This document shows, piece by piece, positions 10,588 through 19,206 of a stretch of 64,000 nt of DNA (position 1 is the stretch's first letter; the number at the start of each line of letters is the position of its first letter). The notes under the pieces were generated by a model that did not search any database, was not told where the DNA came from, and saw only the letters and a program-made list of their open reading frames with translations. Source of the stretch: Paenibacillus segetis (GTDB lineage Bacteria; Bacillota; Bacilli; Paenibacillales; Paenibacillaceae); NCBI RefSeq assembly GCF_014639155.1, contig NZ_BMFT01000001.1:3211045-3275044 (forward strand). Reading direction: 5' to 3'. Position numbers and translations under genes: made by a program.

Positions 10588-10803
10588 AATTGCGGGTCGG
10601 TGAAAAGGTGGGCGCTTCGTTGGTCGTTTGATCTTTCGATCGTTGTTACCGTGTGATTGTTTCTATTGAATAACACCCAATGGGGTTACAATCACACGGC
10701 AAAGACGAACTCAGCTTATACTTTCGTATCAGCTTTCTTGCAGAAAGCTTGTAGCTTCTCCAGATTCAAACGCCCACTACGCTTTGCTTTTCACCGCAAT
10801 TCT
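10586..10803. repeat. foldback element, copy 1 (nested palindromes with conserved core)
   Basis: Outer arms AGAATTGCGG..GGTGAAAAG (10586-10607) and CTTTTCACCGCAATTCT (10787-10803) are complementary apart from a 3-nt insert. Inside, CCGTGTGATTGT (10649-10660) pairs exactly with ACAATCACACGG (10688-10699), and a further small stem TAACACCC/GGGGTTA fills its loop. AGCTTTCttgcaGAAAGCT makes a side hairpin at 10730-10748. The core CGATCGTTGTT...AAAGACGAAC is shared with the element at 16987-17146. It occupies nearly the whole gap between the DeoR gene and the next gene; no coding potential is seen. Confidence 0.65.
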
Positions 10804-10878
10804 ACCTGTTGAGGGAAAGAGAAACATTCGTGGGCTATTCTTGAAAGATCGTGATAAGACAGGAACGGGGGCTCGAAT

Positions 10879-11499
10879 ATGTTATCCAAATTAGCTAATA
10901 GCCTGGGGCGAAATGATGAGGAGCCCAATATTGAGTTAGCGATTGAGCTATGTGAGACTAACAATATAAAAGGCATAGAGGAAATCGTTCTGGGCTTAAA
11001 GAGTAAAGAAAAAGCCGTAGCAAACGATTGTATTAAGGTACTGTATGAAATCGGGAGTAGAAAGCCGGAATTGATTGCCGCGTATACCGACAATTTCAGC
11101 TCACTTCTACTATCCAAGAATAATCGTTTAGCTTGGGGAAGCATGACCGCATTGGCAACCATAGCTGATATAAGCGCAGATGAATTATACAATCATCTGG
11201 ATATTGTTAAACAAGCTTATAAGACGGGCAGCGTCATTACAGTAGATAACAGCATTACTGTATTTGCGAAGCTCTGTAAAGCGAATGAACAATATCGAAA
11301 AGAAGTATTTCCAATTTTAATCCATCACCTAGCCACTTGTAGATCGAAAGAGGTTCCACAACATGCGGAAAGAATGATGATATGTATTCATGCTGACAAT
11401 GCAAAAGAGTTCTTAGATGTTTTAGAGAAACGAAGCGCCGATCTGACGGATTCGCAGAACAAAAGAATAAATAAATTGATCAAATCCTTATCAAAGTGA
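10879..11499 (+). CDS. HEAT-like helical repeat protein, function unknown
   Basis: Soluble protein of 206 residues without signal peptide or membrane segments. It is almost wholly alpha-helical by residue pattern, with repeated pairs of amphipathic helices of about 35-40 residues (for example IEEIVLGLKSKEKAVANDCIKVL, here shown only by its start and end, IEEIV and CIKVL; then NNRLAWGSMTALATIAD). This pattern fits HEAT/armadillo-type scaffolds that bind other proteins. No catalytic motif is visible. The start ATG is preceded by a G-rich AACGGGGGC. It is a single-gene transcript ended by a strong terminator. Confidence 0.7.
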   Translation: MLSKLANSLGRNDEEPNIELAIELCETNNIKGIEEIVLGLKSKEKAVANDCIKVLYEIGSRKPELIAAYTDNFSSLLLSKNNRLAWGSMTALATIADISADELYNHLDIVKQAYKTGSVITVDNSITVFAKLCKANEQYRKEVFPILIHHLATCRSKEVPQHAERMMICIHADNAKEFLDVLEKRSADLTDSQNKRINKLIKSLSK

Positions 11500-11520
11500 A
11501 GAGATCCCTCTCCATACAAT

Positions 11521-11564
11521 AAACGTCCGATAGATGCAAGATACTGGCATCCATCGGACGTTTT
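11521..11564. terminator. bidirectional terminator between convergent genes
   Basis: AAACGTCCGATaGATGC pairs with GCATCcATCGGACGTTT, a 16-bp stem with one mismatch, with T-rich sequence on both sides. It lies between the HEAT-like gene and the convergent ThuA gene and can serve both. Confidence 0.85.
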
Positions 11565-11565
11565 A

Positions 11566-12210
11566 TTATTTTTTCACCATAAGCAGCCAACGGGCCGCAT
11601 TAACCAACAGCTTGCTATACTCGGGATGCTGAAAAGAGGTCAGCTCATGCCCAGGCATGAGGTATACGACATTTCCCAATCCGACACGTTGTGTCCAAGC
11701 TGCCGCCCATCGTTTGCCCTCATGTATGTAAGACATCAATAATTCTCTCTCACTGAGCACACCAAACTCAAACCGATAAGGCTCTTCTATCATTTCAAAA
11801 GGTATACAGTTCTGTAAGATAGGATGATCGACGGCCTCAAACTCAAACTTGAGGTTATCACTAGCAGGATGCCCCGTAAATCGCGCCCCAACCAATTGGG
11901 CTCCTTCATGTCTGGCCTGCAACGATATTCCGTTGTGTAATACCAGCAATCCGCCACCATTAGCGACATAACTTAACAATCCCGCCATTTGTGCATCCGA
12001 AGTTGGACTGGACCAGCGATCAGCATAAGAAATACACAATTCATAATGTTTAAGGTTTGTTGCTAGAAGTTGATCATAATCGTCACTAGGTACGACATCT
12101 ATTTCTCCAGAAAATATCGTTTGCAATTGGTTCTGAACCGCAAATAACGGATGATAGAGAGCATCTCCATTATTGCCGATCAGAAGTGCTTTCCCTTGGT
12201 TTTCTTCCAT
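11566..12210 (-). CDS. ThuA-like domain protein (trehalose utilisation family)
   Basis: Cytosolic 214-residue protein with the flavodoxin/class I glutamine-amidotransferase-like fold of ThuA. Visible are a beta-strand start KALLIGNNGDALYHP, LCISYADRW, the loop GGGLLVLHNGISLQ, VDHPILQ, and AAAWTQRVGLGNVVYLMPGHE near the C-terminus, typical of ThuA proteins. These are linked to disaccharide or sugar-acid metabolism in other bacteria, but the reaction is generally unknown. It stands alone, convergent with the HEAT-like gene, so the context does not narrow the role. Confidence 0.8.
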   Translation of the reverse strand: MEENQGKALLIGNNGDALYHPLFAVQNQLQTIFSGEIDVVPSDDYDQLLATNLKHYELCISYADRWSSPTSDAQMAGLLSYVANGGGLLVLHNGISLQARHEGAQLVGARFTGHPASDNLKFEFEAVDHPILQNCIPFEMIEEPYRFEFGVLSERELLMSYIHEGKRWAAAWTQRVGLGNVVYLMPGHELTSFQHPEYSKLLVNAARWLLMVKK

Positions 12211-12325
12211 AATCTTTTCTCCTCCATCTATGATTCATATTTAATAAATATCCATATATAAAGAGAATACACTATTCTATCGTCATTCTGTCTCATGCTA
12301 CTAAATTCAATAAGCTAGAATTAAA

Positions 12326-12360
12326 AAGCGGCTTCCTCTATAAAAAGAAGAAACCGCCTT
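12326..12360 (-). terminator. terminator after the acetate transporter gene
   Basis: On the minus strand AAGGCGGTTTCTTC pairs with GAGGAAGCCGCTT around a short AT loop, followed by TTTTT. It stands 26 nt after the transporter stop codon. Confidence 0.85.
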
Positions 12361-12385
12361 AAGCACTTGAATGATGTAGCGCTAA

Positions 12386-13003
12386 TTATTTCTTAAAAAT
12401 TTTAAAAGGAGCACCTACAGGCAAGAAGACACGACCGAAATGTGCATTTAATACTGCTGCGCCACAACCATATAGTGACACAATTGCTATTCCCATCTCA
12501 GCAATAGCTGCTACCGTATGGAACACTCCTCCACCTACTCCGAAAGAGTCTAGGGTCAGCCCAAGGAACAAGAAATCGATGAGCACAAAGATGGTAAACA
12601 ACACTTTATGCGTCTCCATAGCTCCCAGCGTCATGAACAAGGTGAATACTAAGTACCCAAGAAACGCAAACCCCATTTGTTTCACATCGATAGTAGACGC
12701 CAGTTCAGGACCAAATACACCGAGTTTAATCAACCAGCTGGATCCCATGGCAAACCAGAAAAAGGCGTATGCACCAAATGCGGTCATCCCGAAGGTGTTA
12801 TTGTGCTTAGCATCTTGAATGCAAGCGAACAATTGTGCAAAAGCTCCGAGAAATATAGCCCAAGGAACGACATAGCTGAGTCCTGAAGTAATTTCCAGCT
12901 TTTGCGAGGATGCCACAAGCGTGACGATGGCCAGTCCAAACAGGCCGATAGCGCTAGGATCTGCACTAACAATTTTTACGTTTTGATAAGACTGCGATGA
13001 CAT
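12386..13003 (-). CDS. GPR1/FUN34/YaaH family acetate uptake transporter
   Basis: Membrane protein of about 205 residues with six hydrophobic segments, the layout of SatP/YaaH succinate-acetate channels. The family signature (N/D)PAPxGL appears as ADPSAIGLFGLA near the N-terminus. The frame is open 32 codons further upstream, but that part does not resemble the family; ATG 13003 (MSSQSYQNVKIV) is preferred although its ribosome-binding site is weak (GGGGG 13 nt away). It probably moves acetate or similar small monocarboxylates across the membrane. It is a monocistronic unit with its own terminator. Confidence 0.85.
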   Translation of the reverse strand: MSSQSYQNVKIVSADPSAIGLFGLAIVTLVASSQKLEITSGLSYVVPWAIFLGAFAQLFACIQDAKHNNTFGMTAFGAYAFFWFAMGSSWLIKLGVFGPELASTIDVKQMGFAFLGYLVFTLFMTLGAMETHKVLFTIFVLIDFLFLGLTLDSFGVGGGVFHTVAAIAEMGIAIVSLYGCGAAVLNAHFGRVFLPVGAPFKIFKK

Positions 13004-13199
13004 GAAGAAAGGAGCCCCCGATACAATAATTTTCAACTGACATATCATATCATACCCAGTACAAATTGCGTAAAGGAAATAGCAACCTTTTTTGAACATT
13101 TAAATAACGTCATACTATTTTTCCAATTAACAAGAAATGGTCCTATTAGTGGAAAAAAAACTGGCCAATGCTCCCCTTTTTAAAAGAGTACAACGTGCT

Positions 13200-13928
13200 T
13201 TACCAAGGGATTACTTGATCTTCAACATCTACGTATTCAAGACCTTGACGATCCTCTTGTTTTCGGTTCAGCCTATCTAGAATGATATCTACAATACGAG
13301 TCGCTGACTGCATTGGTGTGTACACTGCTTCCGCATCTAGCACTCCCTGCATATACGTCTGCACCCAGCCTGGATGGATGACAAGCACCTGTCCTCCTGC
13401 ATCTTTTAAGCCGTTATATACTAGACTTGACTGCATGTTCAGCGCAGCCTTGGACATACAATAAGCATACCAACTTTGCCGATAATTGTTCGTAATACTC
13501 CCGGCCTCCGAGGATATGTTGACGATCATTTTGTCACTGCTGTTTAGAAGAAGTCCTGACAACGCTCCTGTTACACGAAGAGTCCCTAGCGTATTAACAT
13601 TGAACACCTGTAGCATTTCCTCGGTATCTAGTTCATCGGTAATCGTAGCTTCCTTATCCCCTAGAATAGCGGCGTTATTAATCAACAGATCTAGACTACG
13701 AACCTGTTGTTTGATCCAATTTGCAGCGGCTTTTACACTAGCATCATTCCCTATATCCAGCTCGATAGTTTGTAATGCATCTTTGTGCTGCTCCTGTAGC
13801 TTAGATAACATGCTCTCTGCTGGATTATACCTTCCTGCAATAACCTGATAGCCTTTCCCTAACAGTACTTCCACCAGTGCAAGACCCAACCCGTGATCCG
13901 CTCCGGTCACAAAAGCTGTCTTCCTCAT
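13200..13928 (-). CDS. short-chain dehydrogenase/reductase (SDR)
   Basis: NAD(P)-dependent oxidoreductase of 242 residues, classical SDR. The nucleotide loop TGADHGLG (residues 8-15), NNAA at about 84-87, catalytic Ser139/140 (NISSEAG) and the YxxxK pair Tyr156-Lys160 are all present. The Arg/Tyr after the second strand (AGRYNP) hints at NADPH. It ends in a short acidic tail, EYVDVEDQVIPW. Substrate is unknown and the neighbours give no clear hint. It stands alone, with about 200 nt to the acetate transporter. Confidence 0.88.
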   Translation of the reverse strand: MRKTAFVTGADHGLGLALVEVLLGKGYQVIAGRYNPAESMLSKLQEQHKDALQTIELDIGNDASVKAAANWIKQQVRSLDLLINNAAILGDKEATITDELDTEEMLQVFNVNTLGTLRVTGALSGLLLNSSDKMIVNISSEAGSITNNYRQSWYAYCMSKAALNMQSSLVYNGLKDAGGQVLVIHPGWVQTYMQGVLDAEAVYTPMQSATRIVDIILDRLNRKQEDRQGLEYVDVEDQVIPW

Positions 13929-14011
13929 ACGTCATCATCCTCCATCCTCTGAGTCTACACCTGATATTACCTACTATTGTAAGCTCTTTCAATAGAGATT
14001 CGCACACAAAA

Positions 14012-14050
14012 AAACACAGTAGCAGTTCTCCTAGAGCTGCCGCTGTGTTT
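14012..14050 (-). terminator. terminator of the fucose operon
   Basis: AACACAGcGGCAGctc and its near complement form a long stem, followed on the minus strand by seven T residues (GTGTTTTTTT). It ends the fucI-aldolase-kinase-fucU transcript 28 nt after the fucU stop. Confidence 0.88.
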
Positions 14051-14077
14051 GGTTAGTTTCAAAGATTCAGTTCTATT

Positions 14078-14509
14078 TTACTGAGAGATAACGCCTTTTT
14101 TCAGAATCATATTTGCATAAAGCGCCTTCTCACCTGTCGATACAATCGCGTATGCTTTCTTAGCCCGCTCATAAAAAGCGAACCGTTCTACTTCCTCAAA
14201 CACATCATCTACCAAATGAAAATGACTCACAATTTGCTTATACTCCTGCCAAATCGGTGTCTCTACCTTATCGCCTGGCGTAACGGCCATTAACGACACA
14301 GGATGATCCACATAGGTATCCAAAGGAAGAAGCGGTAGAACTGCATTCAGTAGCTCTGGTATTCCGTGCCCGTCACAGCGTACAAGGCGCTGAGCGTGAC
14401 TGGCTGCAGGAAAGTTGCCATCGGCAAATACGATCTCATCCGAGTGGCCCATTTCCATCAATATTTTGATCAACTCTGGTGATATCAAGCTAGAAATTCC
14501 TTTTAGCAT
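14078..14509 (-). CDS. fucU: L-fucose mutarotase (RbsD/FucU family)
   Basis: Interconverts the alpha and beta anomers of L-fucose so that the isomerase receives its preferred form. The 143-residue protein has the family pattern MLKGI..LISPELIKILMEMGH, IVFADGNFPA, and YERAKKAYAIVSTGE near the C-terminus, with the His of MGH and the Tyr of YERAKKA at the usual active-site positions. AGGAGG lies 8 nt before ATG. It is the last gene of the fucose operon, 237 nt from the kinase; that gap contains the 72-bp repeat copy B. Confidence 0.93.
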   Translation of the reverse strand: MLKGISSLISPELIKILMEMGHSDEIVFADGNFPAASHAQRLVRCDGHGIPELLNAVLPLLPLDTYVDHPVSLMAVTPGDKVETPIWQEYKQIVSHFHLVDDVFEEVERFAFYERAKKAYAIVSTGEKALYANMILKKGVISQ

Positions 14510-14575
14510 ATTAAAATCCTCCTATCCTAATAAACATGAGCCGGGTTGAGTTCATGCCCTGTTTCTTCGACCTCT

Positions 14576-14647
14576 AACTGGAATAACTCCAGTTAAATTC
14601 AGCCATATGATCCATAGGCATCAAATAACCGGAAAAACTCCCTGTAA
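14576..14647. repeat. 72-bp intergenic palindromic element, copy B
   Basis: Left hairpin AACTGGA-N5-TCCAGTT (14576-14594) and right part TAACCGGAAAAACTCC..GTAA (14626-14647), with the same 50-nt offset as at 7479-7550. A possible further half-element, TTACATGGAgaaaTTCC, follows at 14687-14703. It lies inside the operon between kinase and fucU. Confidence 0.55.
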
Positions 14648-14746
14648 TAATGCGATAAACCACCATTTCAGGGCAATCTATCGAAATTACATGGAGAAAT
14701 TCCTTTTACTCAAACTCATATACAGTTCCACTATAAAATAGATGGA

Positions 14747-16279
14747 TCATTTCCCGTTATTTGCATTGACCTTCGACTGTACTGGTGTCTTCACAATCTG
14801 CATATAACGCGCATACGCTTCGGACCACTCTTGCTGACTTTCTGGTGCGTACGTATTTATCGGGAAAGATGATTTCACCAATTCAATACCGTCCTGTAGA
14901 TCCCCGATATGACCACATGTCTCTAACTGTACAAGCATATTACCGATAGCACTCGCCTCAACAGGTCCCGTCCAAACTGGACGTCCAAGCGCATTTGCTG
15001 TGAAGCGACATAACAGCTCATTCTGTATGCCCCCACCAACCATATGCAATCCTTCAAAAAGAGAGCCCGTCAACTCTTCCGCTTGCTCTAGCACCTGCCG
15101 ATAACGTAACGCGAGGCTTTCTAGTATGCAACGAATGATTTCACCTACCGTGAGGGGAACGTGTTGCCCTGTTTCTCGGCAATAGCTACGGATGGCCTCT
15201 GGCATATCATCTGGATTCATAAACCCTAGATTATCAGGATCAATCAAACAGTGGAATGGTGCCGCTGCTTCGGCTAGATCAACGAGATCACCGAATGAGT
15301 GGCGAGTCCCTTGTTGTTCCCATTTCCGTTTACATTCCTGTACAATCCACAGCCCCATGATGTTCTTAAGTAGATGATATGTGCCATCTGCTCCGCCTTC
15401 ATTGGAAAATTGATACTCCATTGCAGCGGGATCAAGTATCGGCGATGTCATCGCCGTCCCGAGTAACGACCATGTGCCACTAACAAGGTAAGCATACGAA
15501 GAAGTGGAAGCTGGCACAGCTGCAGCAGCCGATTCCGTATCATGTGAAGCTACAGCAATAACCTTCATCTTGGCAACTCCCAGTTCACTGCATAACGCAT
15601 CTGTAAGTTCCCCAATCACTGTACCTGGCTGAACAGGCTCTAGAAACATCGAAGTAGGTAATCCTAACTCCTCCATCAAGGATGTATTCCACTCCCCGAC
15701 GCCGGGATCATACAACTGTGTTGTGGTCGCCATCGAAAATTCACATGCTTTACGTCCGGTTAGAAAATAATTGAACAAATCCGGCGTCAGTAAAAGTGTT
15801 TCCGCCAGATCTAACTTGGGAGAGCCCGCTTTTTTCATCGCATATAATTGATAAAGCGTGTTAAACGGCATAAATTGCAGACCACTTTCTCTAAATAATC
15901 GCTCTGCTCCAATGAATGCCGACACTTCTTCAACAAGGCCTTCCGTCTGATGATCTCTATAATGATACGGGATGCCTAACAGTTCGCCATTGCGATCTAA
16001 TAGCCCGAAATCAACCCCCCAAGTGTCTATAGCACAACTTTCTGGCTCGAATCCTGCTTGGAATGCTTTAAGGATTCCGTTCTTTATCTCCTGCAACAAC
16101 AAGGGGGTGTCCCAATGCAGATGGTTACCTATTTGGATGGCGTTATTGGGAAATCGATGGACTTCCGTAATCCTCAATTGACTTGGACCACCAGATTCGT
16201 CCATAACTATCTCACCAATAAGTGCCCGGCCACTGCTGGCCCCCAGGTCAAAAGCCAACACACATGGCGTTTGCTTCAT
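14747..16279 (-). CDS. rhaB: FGGY-family sugar kinase, rhamnulokinase type (probable L-fuculokinase here)
   Basis: ATP-dependent kinase of a ketose, 510 residues. The start VLAFDLGASSGRALIGE, IDTWGVDFGLLD, PYHYRDHQTEG, FMPFNTLYQLYAM, ASHDTESAAAAVP, VSGTWSLLGT, LKNIMGLWIVQE and MVGGGIQNELLCR follow Escherichia coli RhaB closely. It nevertheless sits between L-fucose isomerase/aldolase and FucU, so its working substrate is probably L-fuculose; a RhaB-type kinase in this role is also known from some other phyla. It starts 16 nt after the aldolase gene, with GGGTGG about 8 nt before ATG. Dual use for rhamnulose is possible, since no other rhamnulokinase is seen. Confidence 0.88.
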   Translation of the reverse strand: MKQTPCVLAFDLGASSGRALIGEIVMDESGGPSQLRITEVHRFPNNAIQIGNHLHWDTPLLLQEIKNGILKAFQAGFEPESCAIDTWGVDFGLLDRNGELLGIPYHYRDHQTEGLVEEVSAFIGAERLFRESGLQFMPFNTLYQLYAMKKAGSPKLDLAETLLLTPDLFNYFLTGRKACEFSMATTTQLYDPGVGEWNTSLMEELGLPTSMFLEPVQPGTVIGELTDALCSELGVAKMKVIAVASHDTESAAAAVPASTSSYAYLVSGTWSLLGTAMTSPILDPAAMEYQFSNEGGADGTYHLLKNIMGLWIVQECKRKWEQQGTRHSFGDLVDLAEAAAPFHCLIDPDNLGFMNPDDMPEAIRSYCRETGQHVPLTVGEIIRCILESLALRYRQVLEQAEELTGSLFEGLHMVGGGIQNELLCRFTANALGRPVWTGPVEASAIGNMLVQLETCGHIGDLQDGIELVKSSFPINTYAPESQQEWSEAYARYMQIVKTPVQSKVNANNGK

Positions 16280-16295
16280 AGATTACACCACCCGC

Positions 16296-16955
16296 TCATT
16301 TCATTTTTTGTAGCAGCTTGATCCGGTAATCTTCGCTTTCAAGTGCTGCAATGTCAGCAACCTCTTGATCCGTCAGTGGAACGGGGGTTCCTGCTGCCTT
16401 TGCGCTCAAATAGATCTTCGCGCTCTCCTCTACAACCTGTGTGCGATAATAAGCTTCGCGCAGATTGCGACCTGTCGTCACAAGACCATGATTTCCAAGT
16501 AGGATCGAACTGGCTTCATTTACTTTTGCAGCAACTGCATCGGCTAACAGATCCGTTGTCGGGATCAAATAAGGGATAAAGGCTGTTCTACCCACAAGTG
16601 CAGCTTGGTCCGGGAACATCATGGGCAAATTCTCTTCAATTAATGTGAACGCAATGCAATGTGAAGGATGGGTATGCACCATCGCTCCCATATCTGGCTT
16701 CTGCCGGTATCCATATAAGTGCATCAGTACTTCCGAAGACGGGCGGAACCCATTATCGGTAATTTCGCCACTCGGGATATCTACTTCAACCCATTGTTCT
16801 GGCTCGATATCTTCCAGTGCAAAACCACTTGGTGATAGGTACATTTTGTCCCCTGCCCGGGCACTGATGTTTCCACCTGGGCCAACGACTAGACCGTTAT
16901 CCACGATTTTGCGGGCGTATTTACAGAGTTCTTGGCGCGTATCCATATTTTGCAT
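16296..16955 (-). CDS. fucA: class II aldolase, L-fuculose-phosphate aldolase type
   Basis: Zn-dependent aldolase that should cleave L-fuculose 1-phosphate into dihydroxyacetone phosphate and L-lactaldehyde. The 219-residue protein shows GLVVGPGGNISAR, MYLSPSGF, RPSSEVLMHLYGYR (catalytic Glu), MVHTHPSHC and LLGNHGLVTTGR with the three metal His residues. Its length matches FucA (215). GGGGAG lies 9 nt before ATG 16955. It is the second gene of the fucose operon. Class II aldolases are hard to separate by sequence, so the fuculose assignment rests partly on fucI and fucU nearby. Confidence 0.87.
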   Translation of the reverse strand: MQNMDTRQELCKYARKIVDNGLVVGPGGNISARAGDKMYLSPSGFALEDIEPEQWVEVDIPSGEITDNGFRPSSEVLMHLYGYRQKPDMGAMVHTHPSHCIAFTLIEENLPMMFPDQAALVGRTAFIPYLIPTTDLLADAVAAKVNEASSILLGNHGLVTTGRNLREAYYRTQVVEESAKIYLSAKAAGTPVPLTDQEVADIAALESEDYRIKLLQKMK

Positions 16956-16986
16956 GATGTTGTCTCCCCTTTTTAAAATTGAACTG

Positions 16987-17146
16987 TCGAATGGAACTAA
17001 CTAGTCGTCGATTGTGAAATGTTCTTACGATCGCTGTTGTTCCCAGATTTCTTTGTTTATACAAATTCAATAATTGTAGAAATCCGGGAACAAAGGCGAA
17101 CGCTACGCTTCTTCAGAATCATTTCACACTCTAGACTATCTACCCT
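16987..17146. repeat. foldback element, copy 2 (nested palindromes with conserved core)
   Basis: Outermost arms TCGAATGG..TAGTC and GACTATCTACCCTTCGA; middle arms GTGAAATG-TTCT (17014-17025) and AGAATCATTTCAC (17115-17127); inner stem TGTTCCC-GATTTCT with AGAAATC-GGGAACA. The strand between the stems, CGATCGCTGTT...AAAGGCGAAC, matches copy 1 (CGATCGTTGTT...AAAGACGAAC) while the inner stem sequences differ. It lies between fucI and the aldolase gene, inside the operon. Confidence 0.65.
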
Positions 17147-17173
17147 TCGATTCGTTCTTGCGAAAAAGTGCAT

Positions 17174-17190
17174 CCCCCACATGCTGGGGG
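17174..17190 (-). terminator. GC-rich hairpin after fucI
   Basis: CCCCC-acatgct-GGGGG directly follows the fucI stop codon. On the minus strand it is followed by ATGCACTTTTT. Together with the adjoining foldback element it may lower transcription of, or stabilise, the message between fucI and the aldolase gene. Confidence 0.45.
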
Positions 17191-17193
17191 TAT

Positions 17194-18984
17194 TTATTTG
17201 TAAAGAGGTCCGAAGTTCTGGCAGGCACGGAAGTCGGCGTTCTCCGCTTGCTCGGTTCCAAACAGTCCCCAAGCACGTGGACGGAATACTTTTTCTTTAG
17301 GTACGTTGTGCATGCTTACTGGAATACGTAGGATGGAAGCTAGAGTAATTAGGTCGGCCCCAATGTGACCGTAGCTGATTACACCGTGATTTGCGCCCCA
17401 GTTGTCCATCACGTCATACACGCTTGTGAAAGCACCATTGTCCGTTAGATTCGGCACAAACCAAGTGGTTGGCCAAGTTGGGTCCGTACGGTTATCCAAT
17501 GTTTCGTGTACGTGCTCCGGTAGTTCCACGGAGTAGCCTTCTGCGATTTGTAGTACTGGGCCAAGTCCCTTCACTAAGTTGAGCCGTGCCATTGTCATCG
17601 GCATTTCGCCACGTGTGAGGTAATCAGTTGAGAATCCACCGCCGCGGAAATACTCTACAGATGCTGGACGCCACTGAGTAGCCTTCAACATGTTATCTAC
17701 TTCTTCGTCACTAATTTCCCAGAATGGCTTCATAGCTGGTTTGCCATCCTTCATTTGCTCTCCGGTGCCATCAAGCGTAGCTGACCCTGAATTGATCAAG
17801 TGCAAAAGTCCATTAGCCGCACGGCCTTCCAGCTTATGCCCTGTTACCCGTTCTACTGAATCAGGACTCCAGTAAGTTCTCACATCCGCGAAAATTTGCG
17901 CTGTGTTCGTTAGCAAATATCCAAACAGCATGCCAATTCCGTTCAGGCTATCGTTCTCAGTTGCAACCATATAAGGAGAGCGTTTGCCGTTCCAATCGAA
18001 TGAAGAATTAAGGATCGTTTCCAAGAAATCTCCATTTGGAGAGTGATCCGTCCATTGCCTTTGACCTTGGAATCCGGATGCAATAGCATGGTGACCTTGT
18101 GCCTCTTCACCAAAACCAAGCTCAGCCAAACGTGGGTTGCCGATCATCAGGTCCCGTGCAATCAACGTCATTTTAACAACCGTCTCCCATTCCCAGTCCT
18201 TACGTTCACGGGAAGTTTGCAGATGTTCTGGATTGTTATCTGGACCTTCTTTGCAGTTTTCTTTCACCCAGGCAAATGCCTTTTCGTACTCTTCTGGATC
18301 ATAAATGCCTTCTTCCAGACGGCGTGTAAACTCACTCATATCGATATATTCATTGCGCATGCCCAAATATTCTTGGAAGAATGTATCGTTCACGATAGAA
18401 CCTGCAATACCCATCGATACCGAACCCATAGACAAGTAAGCTTGATCTTTCATACAAGCAACCGCTAATCCGCTACGAGCAAATCGTAACAGCTTCTCTT
18501 GCACATCAGCCGGAATACGGTCATCCCCTTCGTCCTGAACATCCTCGCCATAAATACCAAAGGCAGGCAATCCCTTTTGAGCATGAGCAGACAATACCGC
18601 TGCCAAATATACAGCTCCCGGTCTACCTGTACCGTTGAATCCCCATACTGCTTTTGGCAGGCTTGGGTCCGTGTCCATCGTTTCCGTACCATAACACCAG
18701 CAAGGTGTCACGGTAATTGTCAGGCCTACTTCTGCGGTTTTGAATTTTTTAGCGGCCGCAGCTGCTTCAGCAATCCCACCGATACATGTATCTGCAATAA
18801 CGCACTGGGCCGGCTCTCCATTCGGGTAACGAAGCTGCTCCGATAGCAATTTTGCTACAGCTTTAGCTAGGTTCATGGTTTGTACTTCAAGCGACTCGCG
18901 TACACCTCTTCTTCTGCCATCTATTGTTGGTCGAATCCCAATCTTAGGAAATCCGTCTCTCCATCTGTAAGTGTTTTCAATCAT
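17194..18984 (-). CDS. fucI: L-fucose isomerase
   Basis: Mn-dependent ketol isomerase converting L-fucose to L-fuculose (and often D-arabinose to D-ribulose). The 596-residue protein has the family length and motifs: [72 protein letters not shown], and the C-terminal [20 protein letters not shown] with the metal-binding His. AGGAGG precedes the ATG by 11 nt. It is the first gene of the operon fucI-fucA-kinase-fucU. No fucose permease is visible, so uptake must be encoded elsewhere. Confidence 0.96.
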   Translation of the reverse strand: MIENTYRWRDGFPKIGIRPTIDGRRRGVRESLEVQTMNLAKAVAKLLSEQLRYPNGEPAQCVIADTCIGGIAEAAAAAKKFKTAEVGLTITVTPCWCYGTETMDTDPSLPKAVWGFNGTGRPGAVYLAAVLSAHAQKGLPAFGIYGEDVQDEGDDRIPADVQEKLLRFARSGLAVACMKDQAYLSMGSVSMGIAGSIVNDTFFQEYLGMRNEYIDMSEFTRRLEEGIYDPEEYEKAFAWVKENCKEGPDNNPEHLQTSRERKDWEWETVVKMTLIARDLMIGNPRLAELGFGEEAQGHHAIASGFQGQRQWTDHSPNGDFLETILNSSFDWNGKRSPYMVATENDSLNGIGMLFGYLLTNTAQIFADVRTYWSPDSVERVTGHKLEGRAANGLLHLINSGSATLDGTGEQMKDGKPAMKPFWEISDEEVDNMLKATQWRPASVEYFRGGGFSTDYLTRGEMPMTMARLNLVKGLGPVLQIAEGYSVELPEHVHETLDNRTDPTWPTTWFVPNLTDNGAFTSVYDVMDNWGANHGVISYGHIGADLITLASILRIPVSMHNVPKEKVFRPRAWGLFGTEQAENADFRACQNFGPLYK

Positions 18985-19034
18985 AACTATTAATTCCTCC
19001 TTAGAGTTCGTTGGTTATACACTTATATTAAATT

Positions 19035-19048
19035 TGGTAGCGCTATCC
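19035..19048. promoter_or_regulatory. cre-like palindrome upstream of fucI
   Basis: TGGTAGCGCTATCC lies about 50 nt before the fucI start. It shares the central GCG and near-palindromic arms of catabolite-responsive elements (CcpA sites) but misses two consensus positions. It could equally be the operator of a LacI-type regulator. Confidence 0.35.
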
Positions 19049-19206
19049 GATAACCCACTATGTTGTTGTTTGCCGCCCTACAAACCGTCCATAAAGTGAA
19101 CCTTTTTTAAGTACACATACATAATCCTGTAATAAATTAGGAACAAAATATGCTTTAGCCTCGTCTAAATCATACAAACAACATCTAGGAAGGGAGGTTT
19201 TGTAGC

